Origin: Pseudomonas matsuisoli
GTDB taxonomy: Bacteria; Pseudomonadota; Gammaproteobacteria; Pseudomonadales; Pseudomonadaceae
DNA length: 64,000 nt
Direction: 5' to 3'
NCBI RefSeq assembly: GCF_014647635.1
Contig: NZ_BMPO01000010.1
Location: 1-64,000, forward strand
The notes under the pieces are model-generated. The model was given only the letters and a program-made list of their open reading frames with translations. It was not told the origin of the DNA and searched no databases. Both the position numbers and the translations under genes were made by a program. How positions within the stretch are numbered: the stretch's first letter is position 1; each line of letters opens with the position of its first letter. Of the stretch, positions 16,645-27,305 are shown piece by piece.

Positions 16645-16806
16645 TGACGGTCGCGTGGCTCGACGCGCGTATTCCTACACCCAACCGTAGGGCGGATAGC
16701 CGCGCAATGGCGTAACCCCCCGCTCTCCCCGTTTCCGCTCTAGTTCGACCGAACGCGGTAACGAGTGGAAGCCCTTCGGGATTCCCCCCTACGACGCCCG
16801 ATAACT

Positions 16807-16846
16807 AAAAAAAAACCCCGCTAGGCGAGTGTGCCAGCGGGGTTTT
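16807..16846. terminator. Bidirectional rho-independent terminator
   Basis: CCCCGCT-GGC and GCC-AGCGGGG form a stem flanked by a run of A on the left and TTTT on the right, so it can stop transcription of both the acyltransferase gene (plus) and the YajG-like gene (minus). Confidence 0.92.
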
Positions 16847-16865
16847 CCATGTCGGCGCGAGGCGG

Positions 16866-17456
16866 TTAGCGAGACTGGAGCATCTCGCCAATCGTTGGAT
16901 CACGGAACATCCGCGTCAACGCATCGCTAAGCACATCGCTCACCAGCTTCGTGTTCGTTTCCACGTTCGGCGCCATGCCGAAGCGCTGGTTGAGAGAGGC
17001 GCCATAGCGACCGGTGTACTGACGGCCTGACGGGCTACGCAGCTCGGCACGGAGCGTGGCGCTAATGTCCGCAGACGTGACGTAATTGCTTTCCTTGGGC
17101 GACTGATACTTCGTCTCTGCCAGCACGACGGTCAGCTGTGGGACATTACCTCCGCCTTGAGTCGGTGTGAAGCCTAGCAGCCGCACCGCCGCTTCGGACT
17201 GCGCTTGCAGCTTTGGCAGGACGTTCTCGGCCGGTACGACGATGTTGCTGGTGTCGGCGTATAACCCACCACGCGTTCCCAGCACCGGCGACGAACGCCC
17301 GTCGACGACCTTGACGACCACGGGCTGGCCTTGACCGACCGCTGTAAGACTGCCGTTGAGCTTTGGGGTCGGGCTGAGCTGCTGAGGGCTGAGAGCACAA
17401 CCGGACAGAGCCACGATAGATACCGCGGTAAGACCGAGCAACAGACGTTTCAGCAT
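16866..17456 (-). CDS. YajG family lipoprotein
   Basis: A 196-residue predicted outer-membrane or periplasmic lipoprotein. The signal peptide ends in the lipobox LSGC with Cys20. The body (about 55-190) matches the YajG family in length and in blocks such as VVVKVVDGR and SDVLSDALTRMF. Function is unknown; E. coli yajG is beside the muropeptide transporter gene ampG, but no such neighbour is here. The ATG at 17456 starts the signal peptide. It ends at a shared bidirectional terminator. Confidence 0.87.
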   Translation of the reverse strand: MLKRLLLGLTAVSIVALSGCALSPQQLSPTPKLNGSLTAVGQGQPVVVKVVDGRSSPVLGTRGGLYADTSNIVVPAENVLPKLQAQSEAAVRLLGFTPTQGGGNVPQLTVVLAETKYQSPKESNYVTSADISATLRAELRSPSGRQYTGRYGASLNQRFGMAPNVETNTKLVSDVLSDALTRMFRDPTIGEMLQSR

Positions 17457-17612
17457 GCTGTCATTCTCCAAACTTGATGGGCGCAGGGAGTATACCTGCG
17501 CGAATTTAACGACCTATCACTTCTGGTACGTACCAGACAGCGACGTTAATAAGCAGACAACAACCTAAAATCAATGGACCAGATGCTTACCGCAAAGCAT
17601 GTAGGCGTTTGT

Positions 17613-17677
17613 ATGTAGGAGCCCATTTATGGGCGATCTGCGATCTAAAAGCATCGCCCATAAATGGGCTCCTACAA
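17613..17677. repeat. REPIN downstream of mqo
   Basis: GTAGGAGCCCATTTATGGGC and its complement face each other across a 20-base loop between the mqo stop and the YajG-like gene promoter. Confidence 0.9.
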
Positions 17678-17725
17678 AGGACGCGCGCTCCACCCGACAT
17701 TGGGCATAACGCACGCCTTTCAGAT

Positions 17726-19246
17726 TCAGGCGAAGCTGACCTCGGCCTGCGGCAGCGCTGGCGTGACGCCAAGCACATTCGAAGCCTCGGTGCTGACCTT
17801 GTGATACAGGTCGCCATCGGCCTGGAGCGCTTTCTCGCGTGCAGGGAAGATCTCAGCGAGCTTGCTCGCCCAGCCTTCCGAGCGCGCTTTTTCACCGAAG
17901 CAGCGCTCGATCAGGTCGAGCATGATGGAGACCGTTACCGAGGCACCGGGTGAGGCGCCCAGAAGCGCGGCGATGGAACCGTCCCCAGCGGAGACCAGCT
18001 CGGTACCGAACTGCAACACACCGCCTTTCTTCGCATCCTTCTTGATGATCTGCACGCGCTGTCCAGCAACTTCGAGGCGCCAGTCTTCTTTGCGCAACGT
18101 CGGGTAGAACGTGCGCAGCGCCTCGAGGCGCTGATCCATGGACTGCATGACTTCCTTGATCAGGTAGCGCGTGAGGTCCATGTTGTCGCGCGCAACCGAC
18201 AGCATCGGCTTGAGGTTGGCCGCGCGTACGGACTTGGGCAGATCCATGATCGAGCCATGCTTGAGGAACTTGGTGGTGAAGCCAGCGTAGGGCCCGAACA
18301 GCAGCGACTTCTTGCCGTCGACGACACGGGTATCGAGGTGCGGAACCGACATCGGCGGCGCGCCTACCGGCGCCTGTGCGTAGACCTTCGCCTGATGCTG
18401 CGAAACCACCTCCGGGTTGTCGCAACGTAGCCATTGGCCACTGACCGGAAAACCGCCGAACCCTTTACCTTCGGGGATGCCGGACATCTGCAGCAGCGGC
18501 AGTGCGCCACCACCGGCACCGAGGAATACGAACTTGGCATGGACGTTACGGGACGCGCCCGTGCGCTCGTCTTTGATGCTCACGATCCAGCCATCGCCTT
18601 CCCGGTCGAGATCGACCACGCGCTGGTTGTAGCGGACATTGGCACCGGAGCGAGAATCCAAATAGCCCAGCAGCTGATTGGTCAGCGCACCGAAGTTGAC
18701 GTCGGTTCCATTCAGGCAGCGGGTCGCGGCAAGAGGCGTCGCGTCGTTATCGCGGCCCTTCATCATCAGCGGCATCCACTGCTTCATCACCTCACGATCT
18801 TCGGTGTACTCCATCTGCGCGAATGCGTGATGCTGGCTCAGCGTGGCCTGACGCTTGCGCAGGAAATCGACGTCCTTACCGTGGACGAAGCTCATATGCG
18901 GCACGCTGGCGATGAAGTTGGTCGCATCACCGAACCCTTCACGCCCGACCATGTACGCCCAGAATTGCTTCGAAACTTCGAACTGGCTGTTGATGTGAAC
19001 GGCTTTCTTGATGTCGATGCTGCCATCGGACAATTGCGGCGTGTAGTTCAGCTCGCAGAGCCCTGCGTGCCCCGTGCCGGCGTTGTTCCAGGGATTGGAG
19101 CTCTCGGCAGCATTAGACTCCCTTAATTCGACGATCTCCATGCGGACCGAAGGGTCCAGTTCCTTGAGCAGTACGGCCAGCGTCGCGCTCATAATGCCGG
19201 CTCCCACCAGCAGAACATCGACCGCTTCGTGATTGTCTTGCGCCAT
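17726..19246 (-). CDS. mqo: Malate:quinone oxidoreductase
   Basis: The 506-residue FAD-dependent, membrane-associated enzyme oxidises L-malate to oxaloacetate and passes electrons to the quinone pool, linking the TCA cycle to respiration. The dinucleotide-binding motif GAGIMS is near the N-terminus (about residues 15-20), followed by the family block [20 protein letters not shown] in two parts. The length matches the bacterial Mqo family. The ATG at 19246 has a GGAG ribosome binding site about ten bases upstream; the in-frame start 42 bases earlier lacks homology. It is transcribed alone. Confidence 0.96.
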   Translation of the reverse strand: MAQDNHEAVDVLLVGAGIMSATLAVLLKELDPSVRMEIVELRESNAAESSNPWNNAGTGHAGLCELNYTPQLSDGSIDIKKAVHINSQFEVSKQFWAYMVGREGFGDATNFIASVPHMSFVHGKDVDFLRKRQATLSQHHAFAQMEYTEDREVMKQWMPLMMKGRDNDATPLAATRCLNGTDVNFGALTNQLLGYLDSRSGANVRYNQRVVDLDREGDGWIVSIKDERTGASRNVHAKFVFLGAGGGALPLLQMSGIPEGKGFGGFPVSGQWLRCDNPEVVSQHQAKVYAQAPVGAPPMSVPHLDTRVVDGKKSLLFGPYAGFTTKFLKHGSIMDLPKSVRAANLKPMLSVARDNMDLTRYLIKEVMQSMDQRLEALRTFYPTLRKEDWRLEVAGQRVQIIKKDAKKGGVLQFGTELVSAGDGSIAALLGASPGASVTVSIMLDLIERCFGEKARSEGWASKLAEIFPAREKALQADGDLYHKVSTEASNVLGVTPALPQAEVSFA

Positions 19247-19564
19247 GTAACGCTTCTCCAAGATCTGCAGTACCAGTTCGATGGCCACGACCTCTTGAGC
19301 CGTGCATCAACGTTGAATCACTGACAGCCAGGCATCGCCTGGATTACGACGACCACCTCCGGGAGCGCCCCGGACGATGACCTCGGGTGCAATGCGACCT
19401 ACCGCAGAACCCATTCCTCTCCAGTCCAGACCCTCTGGAGCACGAAACGGTTCGGGGCAAGTGAACGAGCAGGATGCTTCGGGCGGCTGCTCCGTTCGAT
19501 TCTGGATGCGATATCCACGCGTTGGACAACCCCTGAGCGTGGGCGACCGCATCGCCATGGCTCA
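19247..19564. other. Untranslated gap upstream of mqo
   Basis: About 320 bases separate the mqo start from the stop of the PA4642-family gene. It should contain the mqo promoter. I see no convincing reading frame, tRNA, REP or terminator in it. Confidence 0.4.
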
Positions 19565-19858
19565 TCAGGCAGCGCCTACTGCCTGACGAATCGCCGCGAC
19601 ATAGGGTTCGGCCTGACGTTGATCCTGGATCAGCGCCACGAAGTCGTTGCCGTTGGCGTCCTTGGCTTCGAGGTCGTAGCCGGCCTCGACGAAGAAGGGA
19701 ATGAAGCGCTCGAAATCATCGATCCGCAGGCCACGGTAGGCCTTGATCAATTTGTGCAGAGAAGGTGGCGTGTCGTCGCCAGGCTCGACGTCGAGAAAAA
19801 GCTTGATTTGCTCGTCACCGACGTCTTCGCCGATCACTTGCTTCTTGTCTTTGCGCAT
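19565..19858 (-). CDS. PA4642-family small conserved protein
   Basis: A 97-residue soluble acidic protein (MRKDKKQVIGEDVGDEQ...) resembling the conserved PA4642 family of pseudomonads, which lies near mqo and hpt in P. aeruginosa too. The central part (SLHKLIKAYRGLRIDDFERF, then VEAGYDLEAKDANGNDF) looks like an ankyrin-like or helix-turn-helix repeat, as DANGND recalls ankyrin loops. The function is unknown. It starts at the ATG at 19858 and ends before the mqo upstream region. Confidence 0.82.
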   Translation of the reverse strand: MRKDKKQVIGEDVGDEQIKLFLDVEPGDDTPPSLHKLIKAYRGLRIDDFERFIPFFVEAGYDLEAKDANGNDFVALIQDQRQAEPYVAAIRQAVGAA

Positions 19859-19979
19859 TGCGAATTGCCTTGTTATCCAATGCTACGGGGGCAAGCAGTT
19901 TACCCCTCTGCCCGTACGCTCTCAACGCAACTATTGGCTAAATACCCGCGCAATGGTGTCTCGTTCGTTCGGCGTTCGC

Positions 19980-20537
19980 TTACAGGCCCTTCACCGCATA
20001 GATGCCTGGGGCGTTACGCCAGTAACCCTTGTAATCCATGCCGTAGCCGAACACATAGCGGTCCTCGCACTCCAGGCCGATGTAATCAGCGTTCAGGTCC
20101 GGGCGCGCCTTACGGTCATGCTTTTTATCCAGAAGCACGGCGGTCAGGACGCGACTCGCACCCGCGTGGTGGCAAAAATCGATGATCGCGCCCAAGGTGT
20201 GGCCTTCATCCAGGATGTCATCGATGATCAGCACGTCGCGATCGATGAACGAAATTTCTGGCTTGGCCTTCCAGAACAGATCACCGCCGCTCGTCGCGTT
20301 GCGATAACGGGTGGCGTGCAGATAGGAAAGCTCTAGCGGAAAGTCCAGTTTCGGCAGCAACGCACCGGAGAACACCAGCCCGCCGTTCATCACGCAGAAC
20401 ACCACCGGATTTCGCTCCGCCAGATCGGCGTTGATCGCCACCGCCACGCGGTCAATGGCGCGGTCGACCTCGGTGTGGTCGTGCAGGCAATCGGCTTCAG
20501 CCATGACTTGACGGATATGGGCGAGATCGACGGACAT
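19980..20537 (-). CDS. hpt: Hypoxanthine-guanine phosphoribosyltransferase
   Basis: The 185-residue purine-salvage enzyme converts hypoxanthine or guanine plus PRPP to IMP or GMP. The PRPP-binding loop VLIIDDILDEGHTL is at 102-115, and the early segment PVVFCVMNGGLVF fits the family. The start ATG at 20537 has no competing start with homology. It is divergent from upp, so purine and pyrimidine salvage genes share a 188-base intergenic region. Confidence 0.94.
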   Translation of the reverse strand: MSVDLAHIRQVMAEADCLHDHTEVDRAIDRVAVAINADLAERNPVVFCVMNGGLVFSGALLPKLDFPLELSYLHATRYRNATSGGDLFWKAKPEISFIDRDVLIIDDILDEGHTLGAIIDFCHHAGASRVLTAVLLDKKHDRKARPDLNADYIGLECEDRYVFGYGMDYKGYWRNAPGIYAVKGL

Positions 20538-20725
20538 GAAAGGCTCCGGTAGGGCAGATGAGTCGGGACAGATCGACGTGAAATCACGTGCATTGCGACA
20601 CGGCAGCAGCCGTGGCTACGACCCGCAATAGTCTAGGCTTGCGCGATGCATTAACCTACGCCGAATTTTCCGCCGGCGCCCGCGCGGCGGCATCTTAACA
20701 CCCGCTTTTGCCCCTGGAGTAAACG

Positions 20726-21364
20726 ATGCCCACTCACGAGATCCGACACCCGCTGATCCGCCACAAACTTGGCTTGATGCGCCGTGCCGACATCAGCACG
20801 AAGAATTTTCGCGAGCTGGCCCAGGAAGTGGGTTCATTGCTGACCTATGAAGCGACCAAAGATCTGTTGTTGGAAACCTACGCCATCGAAGGTTGGTGCG
20901 GCGAGGTGCAGGTAGAGAAGATCGCGGGCAAGAAGATCACCGTCGTGCCAATCCTGCGGGCTGGCATTGGCATGCTCGATGGGGTGCTCAGCCTCATTCC
21001 AGGGGCGAAGGTCAGCGTTGTCGGGATCGCGCGCAATGAAGAGACGCTCCAGGCAGATACCTATCTCGAAAAGCTCGTCTCCGGCATGGACCAGCGCCTG
21101 GCCATGATCGTCGACCCCATGCTCGCCACCGGCGGCTCGATGATCGCGACGATCGACATGCTCAAGAAAGCCGGCAGCAAGGATATCCGCGCGCTGGTAT
21201 TGGTCGCTGCGCCAGAGGGTATTGCCGCGGTCGAGAAAGCCCATCCTGACGTCACGATTTACACCGCCTCGATCGATAGCCACCTGAACGAGCATGGCTA
21301 CATCGTTCCCGGCCTAGGCGATGCTGGCGACAAGATCTTCGGCACCAAGCAGAAGGACGCCTGA
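20726..21364 (+). CDS. upp: Uracil phosphoribosyltransferase
   Basis: The 212-residue enzyme salvages uracil with PRPP to UMP. The signature [12 protein letters not shown] is at 129-140 and the early ILRAGIGM block is at 77-84. The ATG at 20726 follows TGGAG. It ends two bases before the uraA start, so uracil uptake and salvage form one operon. Confidence 0.96.
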   Translation: MPTHEIRHPLIRHKLGLMRRADISTKNFRELAQEVGSLLTYEATKDLLLETYAIEGWCGEVQVEKIAGKKITVVPILRAGIGMLDGVLSLIPGAKVSVVGIARNEETLQADTYLEKLVSGMDQRLAMIVDPMLATGGSMIATIDMLKKAGSKDIRALVLVAAPEGIAAVEKAHPDVTIYTASIDSHLNEHGYIVPGLGDAGDKIFGTKQKDA

Positions 21365-21366
21365 CC

Positions 21367-22629
21367 ATGGAGCCAGTGGTTCACGATCCGCTGTGGCGAC
21401 AGGTGATTTCCGGGGCACAGATGCTGTTCGTCGCTTTTGGTGCGCTCGTACTGATGCCCTTGATCACCGGCATGGATCCCAACGTCGCGCTGTTCACAGC
21501 CGGTCTGGGCACCCTGCTCTTCCAACTGGTGACGCGCCGTCAGGTCCCGGTTTTCCTTGCCTCCAGTTTCGCCTTCATCTCACCCATCATCGTGGCGAAG
21601 GGCGAATTCGGGCTGCCCGCCGTGCTTGGCGGCGTCGTGGCGGCCGGTTTCGTCTACACCTTTCTGGGGATGGCGGTAAAACTCAAGGGCACCGGCTTCA
21701 TCGACCGTCTGCTGCCACCGGTGGTCATCGCGCCCGTCATCATTTCCATTGGCTTGGGGCTATCACCCGTCGCCGCGAACATGGCAATGGGCAAGGCCGG
21801 AGACGGTAGCGCGCAACTGGTCCCCTATGGCACCGCCATGCTGATTTCCATGCCCGCGCTGCTCACCACCTTGCTCGTAGCCGTGTACGGCAAGGGCATT
21901 TTTCGGCTCGTGCCGATCCTTGCCGGCGTCGCCATGGGATACGGGTTGGCGTTCGTGTTCGATGTGGTGGATACCACCGGGATGGCCGCCGCACCATGGC
22001 TTGCGGTACCCGCCTTCGTCGCGCCGGAGTTTCACTGGGGTGCCATTCTGTTCATGGTGCCAGTGGCGCTGGCGCCAGCCATCGAACACATCGGTGGTGT
22101 TATCGCGGTGGGTGGCGTGACGGGCAAGAATTACCTCAAGCAGCCCGGCCTGCACCGTACCCTGCTCGGCGACGGTTTAGCGACCTCCTCCGCCGGCCTG
22201 CTCGGTGGCCCGCCCAATACGACTTACGCAGAAGTCACCGGCGCGGTCATGCTGACGAAGAACTACAACCCCAAGATCATGACGTGGGCGGCGGTCTTCG
22301 CCATTGTGCTCGCGTTCATCGGCAAGTTTGGCGCCGGCCTGCAGAGCATTCCGGTGCCCGTCATGGGCGGCATCCTGTGCCTACTGTTCGGCTCGATCGC
22401 AGTGGTGGGCTTGAATACGCTGATTCGGCATCAGGTCGATATGTCCGAGTCCCGCAACTTGGTGATCGTCTCGGTGACTCTGGTGTTCGGCATTGGCGGC
22501 TTGAGTGTGGGGAACGGTGAGATTGGTCTGCAGGGGATTTCCCTGTGCGGCATCGTGGCGATTGCGTTGAACCTGCTGCTGCCGGGGAACAGTCATTGGA
22601 AAAATCGCGAGTTGCATGAGGAGGAGTGA
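21367..22629 (+). CDS. uraA: Uracil:proton symporter, NCS2 family
   Basis: A 420-residue polytopic inner-membrane protein of the nucleobase-cation symporter 2 family. It has about 12-14 hydrophobic segments, the GGPPNTTYAEVTGA substrate-loop region of uracil permeases (about 279-292), and the EHIGGVIAVG segment with its conserved Glu. Direct linkage to upp supports uracil as substrate. It starts two bases after the upp stop codon. Confidence 0.94.
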   Translation: MEPVVHDPLWRQVISGAQMLFVAFGALVLMPLITGMDPNVALFTAGLGTLLFQLVTRRQVPVFLASSFAFISPIIVAKGEFGLPAVLGGVVAAGFVYTFLGMAVKLKGTGFIDRLLPPVVIAPVIISIGLGLSPVAANMAMGKAGDGSAQLVPYGTAMLISMPALLTTLLVAVYGKGIFRLVPILAGVAMGYGLAFVFDVVDTTGMAAAPWLAVPAFVAPEFHWGAILFMVPVALAPAIEHIGGVIAVGGVTGKNYLKQPGLHRTLLGDGLATSSAGLLGGPPNTTYAEVTGAVMLTKNYNPKIMTWAAVFAIVLAFIGKFGAGLQSIPVPVMGGILCLLFGSIAVVGLNTLIRHQVDMSESRNLVIVSVTLVFGIGGLSVGNGEIGLQGISLCGIVAIALNLLLPGNSHWKNRELHEEE

Positions 22630-22659
22630 TTCCACTTACTCTCAATCACGATCCTATCT

Positions 22660-22684
22660 GTAGGAGCCAGCTTGCTGGCGATCC
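22660..22684. repeat. Single REP palindrome downstream of uraA
   Basis: TGTAGGAGCCAGCTTGCTGGCGATCC has the GTAGGAGC end and a short stem. It lies just beyond the uraA stop. Confidence 0.75.
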
Positions 22685-22745
22685 GGACCCGGTCATGACC
22701 CGACCATTCGGATAGAGGCGTTTTCTAGATTGCTTCCGATGGGTT

Positions 22746-22829
22746 AATGCGTCGTCTGACTGTAGTTTGAATCTTCTGGCAAAAATGATTCGCCGGTAAG
22801 GGGCGCGCCCAGCGACCAGACGACGCATT
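22746..22829. repeat. Perfect 13-base inverted repeat enclosing 58 bases
   Basis: AATGCGTCGTCTG at 22746-22758 is perfectly repeated in reverse complement at 22817-22829. The 58-base loop contains the small palindrome GGGCGCGCCC. The rest of the 22685-22952 gap, between the uraA REP and the hemH stop, shows no gene. It could be a hairpin RNA or a tiny miniature element, but no target-site duplication is visible. Confidence 0.6.
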
Positions 22830-22952
22830 GAATGCTCGGAAACAATCTCGAGACCACTTTAGGGGCACCCAGGTTAGCACCCGGTCTACGAGGCAACGAT
22901 TCGTCGCGCGCAACTAGCGCCCCATTCACCGGCTTGCACTAATGCGGTTTAC

Positions 22953-23981
22953 TCAAGCCGAAAGCGGCAATCGCCTGCACATATCCACCAACGCATCCGC
23001 CCATACCGCGTCGTCGTTCAGGCAAGGCACGAGCACCAGATCCTCTCCGCCCGCTTCGATGAATTGCTCCCGACCGCGCATACCAATTTCCTCCAGCGTT
23101 TCGATGCAGTCGGCGACGAATGCCGGGCACATCACCAGCAGTCGTTTGACGCCTTGCTTGGCCAGCTCGTCCAGGCGCGTCTCGGTATAGGGCTCGATCC
23201 ACTTATCTCGACCGAGTCGCGACTGGAAAGACACGGACCACCGCCCGTCCTCCAATCCCGCGCGAGCAGCGAACGTCTCTGCCGTGCGCTGGCACTGGCT
23301 GCGATAGCAAAGTGCAAGGACTTCATCGCTGACACCAGCACTGCTCGGCGCGCGCAGGTCGTGATCCGGCGCGATTGGCTTGACGAGCTTGCGAATGTGC
23401 CGCTCGGGCAGCCCATGAAAGCTCAGCAATAGATGATCGTACCCCCCCGCCAATGCGGGGCGCGTGCTTTCCACCAGCGCGTCTAGATACGCCGGCTGAT
23501 CGAAGAAAGGCGGCAACACGTGCATGTCTATCGACAGATTGTGCTCGGTAACCACACGTCGCGCCTCGACCATCGCGGTGGTTACCGTGCTATCGGCGAA
23601 TTGCGGATACAGCGGTGCCAGCGTGACCTGACGAATCCCCTGTGCTGCCAGCCGAAGCAGTGCGACCTCGATGGAGGGCTCGCCATAGCGCATACTCAGC
23701 TCGACCGGCCCCTCAGTCCAGCGTGTCGCGACCTGCGTTTGCAGACGACGGCTCAACTCAATCAACGGCGACCCCTCGTCCCACCAAATCGATGCATACG
23801 CGTGCGCCGAAGCCGCCGGGCGGCGAACCAAGATCAGCGAAACCAGCAACCGCCGCAGCGGCCACGGCAAGTCGACGACGTAGGGATCCATCAAAAACTG
23901 ATCGAGGTAACGACGAACGTCCTCGACTTCGGTCGACGCCGGAGAGCCAAGGTTGATGAGCAGTAAGGCGTGGTCGGACAT
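22953..23981 (-). CDS. hemH: Ferrochelatase
   Basis: The 342-residue enzyme inserts Fe2+ into protoporphyrin IX in the last step of heme synthesis. Conserved blocks LLINLGSP (N-terminus), [12 protein letters not shown] with the catalytic His, and [15 protein letters not shown] are all present. The length is typical for the family. It starts at the ATG at 23981, nine bases downstream of the TIGR01777 gene stop, so both are in one minus-strand operon. Confidence 0.95.
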   Translation of the reverse strand: MSDHALLLINLGSPASTEVEDVRRYLDQFLMDPYVVDLPWPLRRLLVSLILVRRPAASAHAYASIWWDEGSPLIELSRRLQTQVATRWTEGPVELSMRYGEPSIEVALLRLAAQGIRQVTLAPLYPQFADSTVTTAMVEARRVVTEHNLSIDMHVLPPFFDQPAYLDALVESTRPALAGGYDHLLLSFHGLPERHIRKLVKPIAPDHDLRAPSSAGVSDEVLALCYRSQCQRTAETFAARAGLEDGRWSVSFQSRLGRDKWIEPYTETRLDELAKQGVKRLLVMCPAFVADCIETLEEIGMRGREQFIEAGGEDLVLVPCLNDDAVWADALVDMCRRLPLSA

Positions 23982-23990
23982 ACCTAATCC

Positions 23991-24887
23991 TTAGGGCGTT
24001 AACAGGTCGGCCAACGCCGCATCGAGTTCAGTGAAGCGAAAGGTGAATCCAGCTTCCTCCAGACGCCGGGGCCGCGCATTCTGGCCGCCCAGTAGCAATA
24101 CCGACATCTCGCCCGCTGCTTTGACCGCGAACGCAGGCGCGTGCACGAAGGCAGGCCGGTGCACCGCTTTCGCCAGCGCCTGCGTAAAGTCGCGATTACG
24201 CACGGGGTTGGGAGCACACGCATTATACGAACCGGTCGCGCCTTCCTGCTTCAACAGAAAATCAATCGCCGCGATTTCGTCGTCGAGGTGAATCCACGGC
24301 ATGAACTGCCGGCCATCGCCCAAGCGCCCGCCCAGACCCAGCTTGTAGAGCGGTACCAGTTTTTTCAGAAACCCGCCTTCGCGCGCAAGCACCAGCCCGG
24401 TACGCACATGCACGACGCGCACGCCGAACAGCGCTGCAGGTGAAGCCGTCGCCTCCCAGGTGGCGCACAGGCGTGTCGCAAAGTCAGCCCCCAGCTGCGG
24501 TGTCTCCTCGGTAACCAGTATCTCGCCACCGTCGCCGTACCAGCCCACCGCCGAACCCGAAATCAACAGCGCTGGCCGCTGGGGACGCCGTTCGAGCCAG
24601 GACACGAGTCGTTCGGTCAGCTCGATGCGACTCTGCCAGAGCTCCGCCTTACGGCTCTTCGTCCAGGGACGGTCGGCAATGGGCGCGCCCGCCAGATTGA
24701 TGACCGCGTCCAACTGTAGATTCGTCAGCTCGTCCAGCGAGCTGACGCCTGTGACGGACGCGCCGCAGCGCTCGGCGACCCGCTGAGGGTCGCGGCTCAA
24801 GACCCAGACCTTGTGACCGTCTGCGACCCATTTCCGGCATAGATGCCGCCCGATCAAACCTGTACCGCCGGTCAACAGCAATTGCAT
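23991..24887 (-). CDS. TIGR01777 family NAD(P)-dependent epimerase/dehydratase
   Basis: A 298-residue short-chain Rossmann protein of the SDR/epimerase type (TIGR01777, YfcH-like). The GGTGLIG motif is at 7-13, and the C-terminal DUF1731-like part ends with RPRRLEEAGF. The substrate is unknown. It lies nine bases upstream of hemH, as in several other pseudomonads. Confidence 0.9.
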   Translation of the reverse strand: MQLLLTGGTGLIGRHLCRKWVADGHKVWVLSRDPQRVAERCGASVTGVSSLDELTNLQLDAVINLAGAPIADRPWTKSRKAELWQSRIELTERLVSWLERRPQRPALLISGSAVGWYGDGGEILVTEETPQLGADFATRLCATWEATASPAALFGVRVVHVRTGLVLAREGGFLKKLVPLYKLGLGGRLGDGRQFMPWIHLDDEIAAIDFLLKQEGATGSYNACAPNPVRNRDFTQALAKAVHRPAFVHAPAFAVKAAGEMSVLLLGGQNARPRRLEEAGFTFRFTELDAALADLLTP

Positions 24888-26155
<1,268 letters not shown>

Positions 26156-26172
26156 CGTAAGGCGTGCACAAC

Positions 26173-26203
26173 TGTAGGGTGGATGGCCGAAGCCATCCAC
26201 CGC
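26173..26203. repeat. Hairpin repeat GTAGGGTGGAT...ATCCACC
   Basis: GGTGGATGG and CCATCCACC form a hairpin around CCGAAG. Its GTAGGGTGGA end resembles a second interspersed repeat of pseudomonads, distinct from the GTAGGAGC REPs. Confidence 0.6.
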
Positions 26204-26291
26204 TTGCATGCTGTCGTATGAACGCCCGCTCTCCAACCCCCCCCCCAGAAATGTTCTGATCTGGAAAACCAATGCACCACGCCATCTGTCA

Positions 26292-26323
26292 AACTTGTAC
26301 AGCATTTAGAATCTGTACAAGTT
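26292..26323. promoter_or_regulatory. LitR/PplR-type operator, TGTACA-N12-TGTACA
   Basis: AACTTGTACA (26292-26301) and TGTACAAGTT (26314-26323) are perfect 10-base inverted arms with a 12-base spacer. TGTACA-N12-TGTACA matches the box described for class II LitR (PplR) regulators of Pseudomonas. A TAGAAT that could be a -10 hexamer lies in the spacer at 26307-26312, so a bound repressor would block RNA polymerase. It is 14 bases from the start of the first gene of the operon. Confidence 0.85.
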
Positions 26324-26336
26324 ACAGGAGGCTTCC

Positions 26337-27305
26337 GTGTCCCAGCCGTCAACCCTTCGCCCGAAACCGAAACTCGCCATCAGCGCCTGTCTGCTGGGAG
26401 ACGAAGTGCGCTTCAATGGTGGACACAAACGGTCGCATCGCTGCCAGGATTTGGAACAATATTTCGAGTTCGTTCGGGTATGTCCCGAGGTTGCCATCGG
26501 GTTGGGCACGCCGCGAGAAGCCATTCGCTTGGTGGGAGACCCCGCGCGTCCGCGGGCGAAGAATTCCAGCGATCAAACCCACGACTACACCGATGCGCTC
26601 GCGAAGTACGGCAAGCGGATGGCGGACGAACTGGAGGACATCTGTGGCTACATCCTCATGCAGAAATCGCCGTCCTGCGGGCTGGAACGGGTAAAGGTCT
26701 ATCAGGATGACGGATTGCCCGCCGAGACCAATGGACAAGGCATCTATACCCACGAGATTCAGGTGCAGCGCCCTAACTTGCCGCTGGAAGAAGACGGTCG
26801 ATTGAACGACCCGGTACTGCGCGAAAACTTCATCACGCGTGTCTACGCGTATCACGAATGGCAAACGCTGCTTGCTTCCGGGCTTAGTCACAGGGCCCTT
26901 CTGGCCTATCACGCCCGTTACAAATACCAGTTGATGGCGCACAACCCTGAGCAATACCGAGAACTTGGCCGTCTACTCGGCAGCCAGTTGACGGGAGAGC
27001 AGCTTGTCAATGTCGCAACGCTGTATTTCAGCCGGCTCATGCACGCGCTGAAACGCTGCGCGACACGCGGTACGCACACCAATGTCTTGCAGCATTTGAG
27101 CGGCTACTTGAAGCGCGTGCTGGATGCAGATGAGCGTGAAGAGATGCAGGACGTGATCGCCCAATACCGCGAGGGCATCGTGCCACTCATCGTTCCTATG
27201 ACGTTGCTTAAGCACCATTTTCGGCGTCATCCGGACCCATACGTTGCCAATCAGGCTTACCTACAACCCCATCCAGAACCCTTGAGCCTGCGTAACGCCA
27301 TATGA
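26337..27305 (+). CDS. DUF523/DUF1722 two-domain protein (YbgA-like)
   Basis: A 322-residue protein with an N-terminal DUF523 domain (about 10-155; SACLLGDEVRFNGGHKR and SPSCGL carry the conserved Cys) and a C-terminal DUF1722/YbgA domain (about 195-310). DUF523 homologues include a thiouracil-desulfidase-type Fe-S protein; function here is unknown. It starts with GTG at 26337, seven bases after AGGAGG. It is the first gene of the operon behind the TGTACA palindrome and overlaps the MerR gene by four bases (ATGA). Association with photolyase is common, so a role in DNA or nucleotide photodamage is inferred. Confidence 0.88.
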   Translation: MSQPSTLRPKPKLAISACLLGDEVRFNGGHKRSHRCQDLEQYFEFVRVCPEVAIGLGTPREAIRLVGDPARPRAKNSSDQTHDYTDALAKYGKRMADELEDICGYILMQKSPSCGLERVKVYQDDGLPAETNGQGIYTHEIQVQRPNLPLEEDGRLNDPVLRENFITRVYAYHEWQTLLASGLSHRALLAYHARYKYQLMAHNPEQYRELGRLLGSQLTGEQLVNVATLYFSRLMHALKRCATRGTHTNVLQHLSGYLKRVLDADEREEMQDVIAQYREGIVPLIVPMTLLKHHFRRHPDPYVANQAYLQPHPEPLSLRNAI

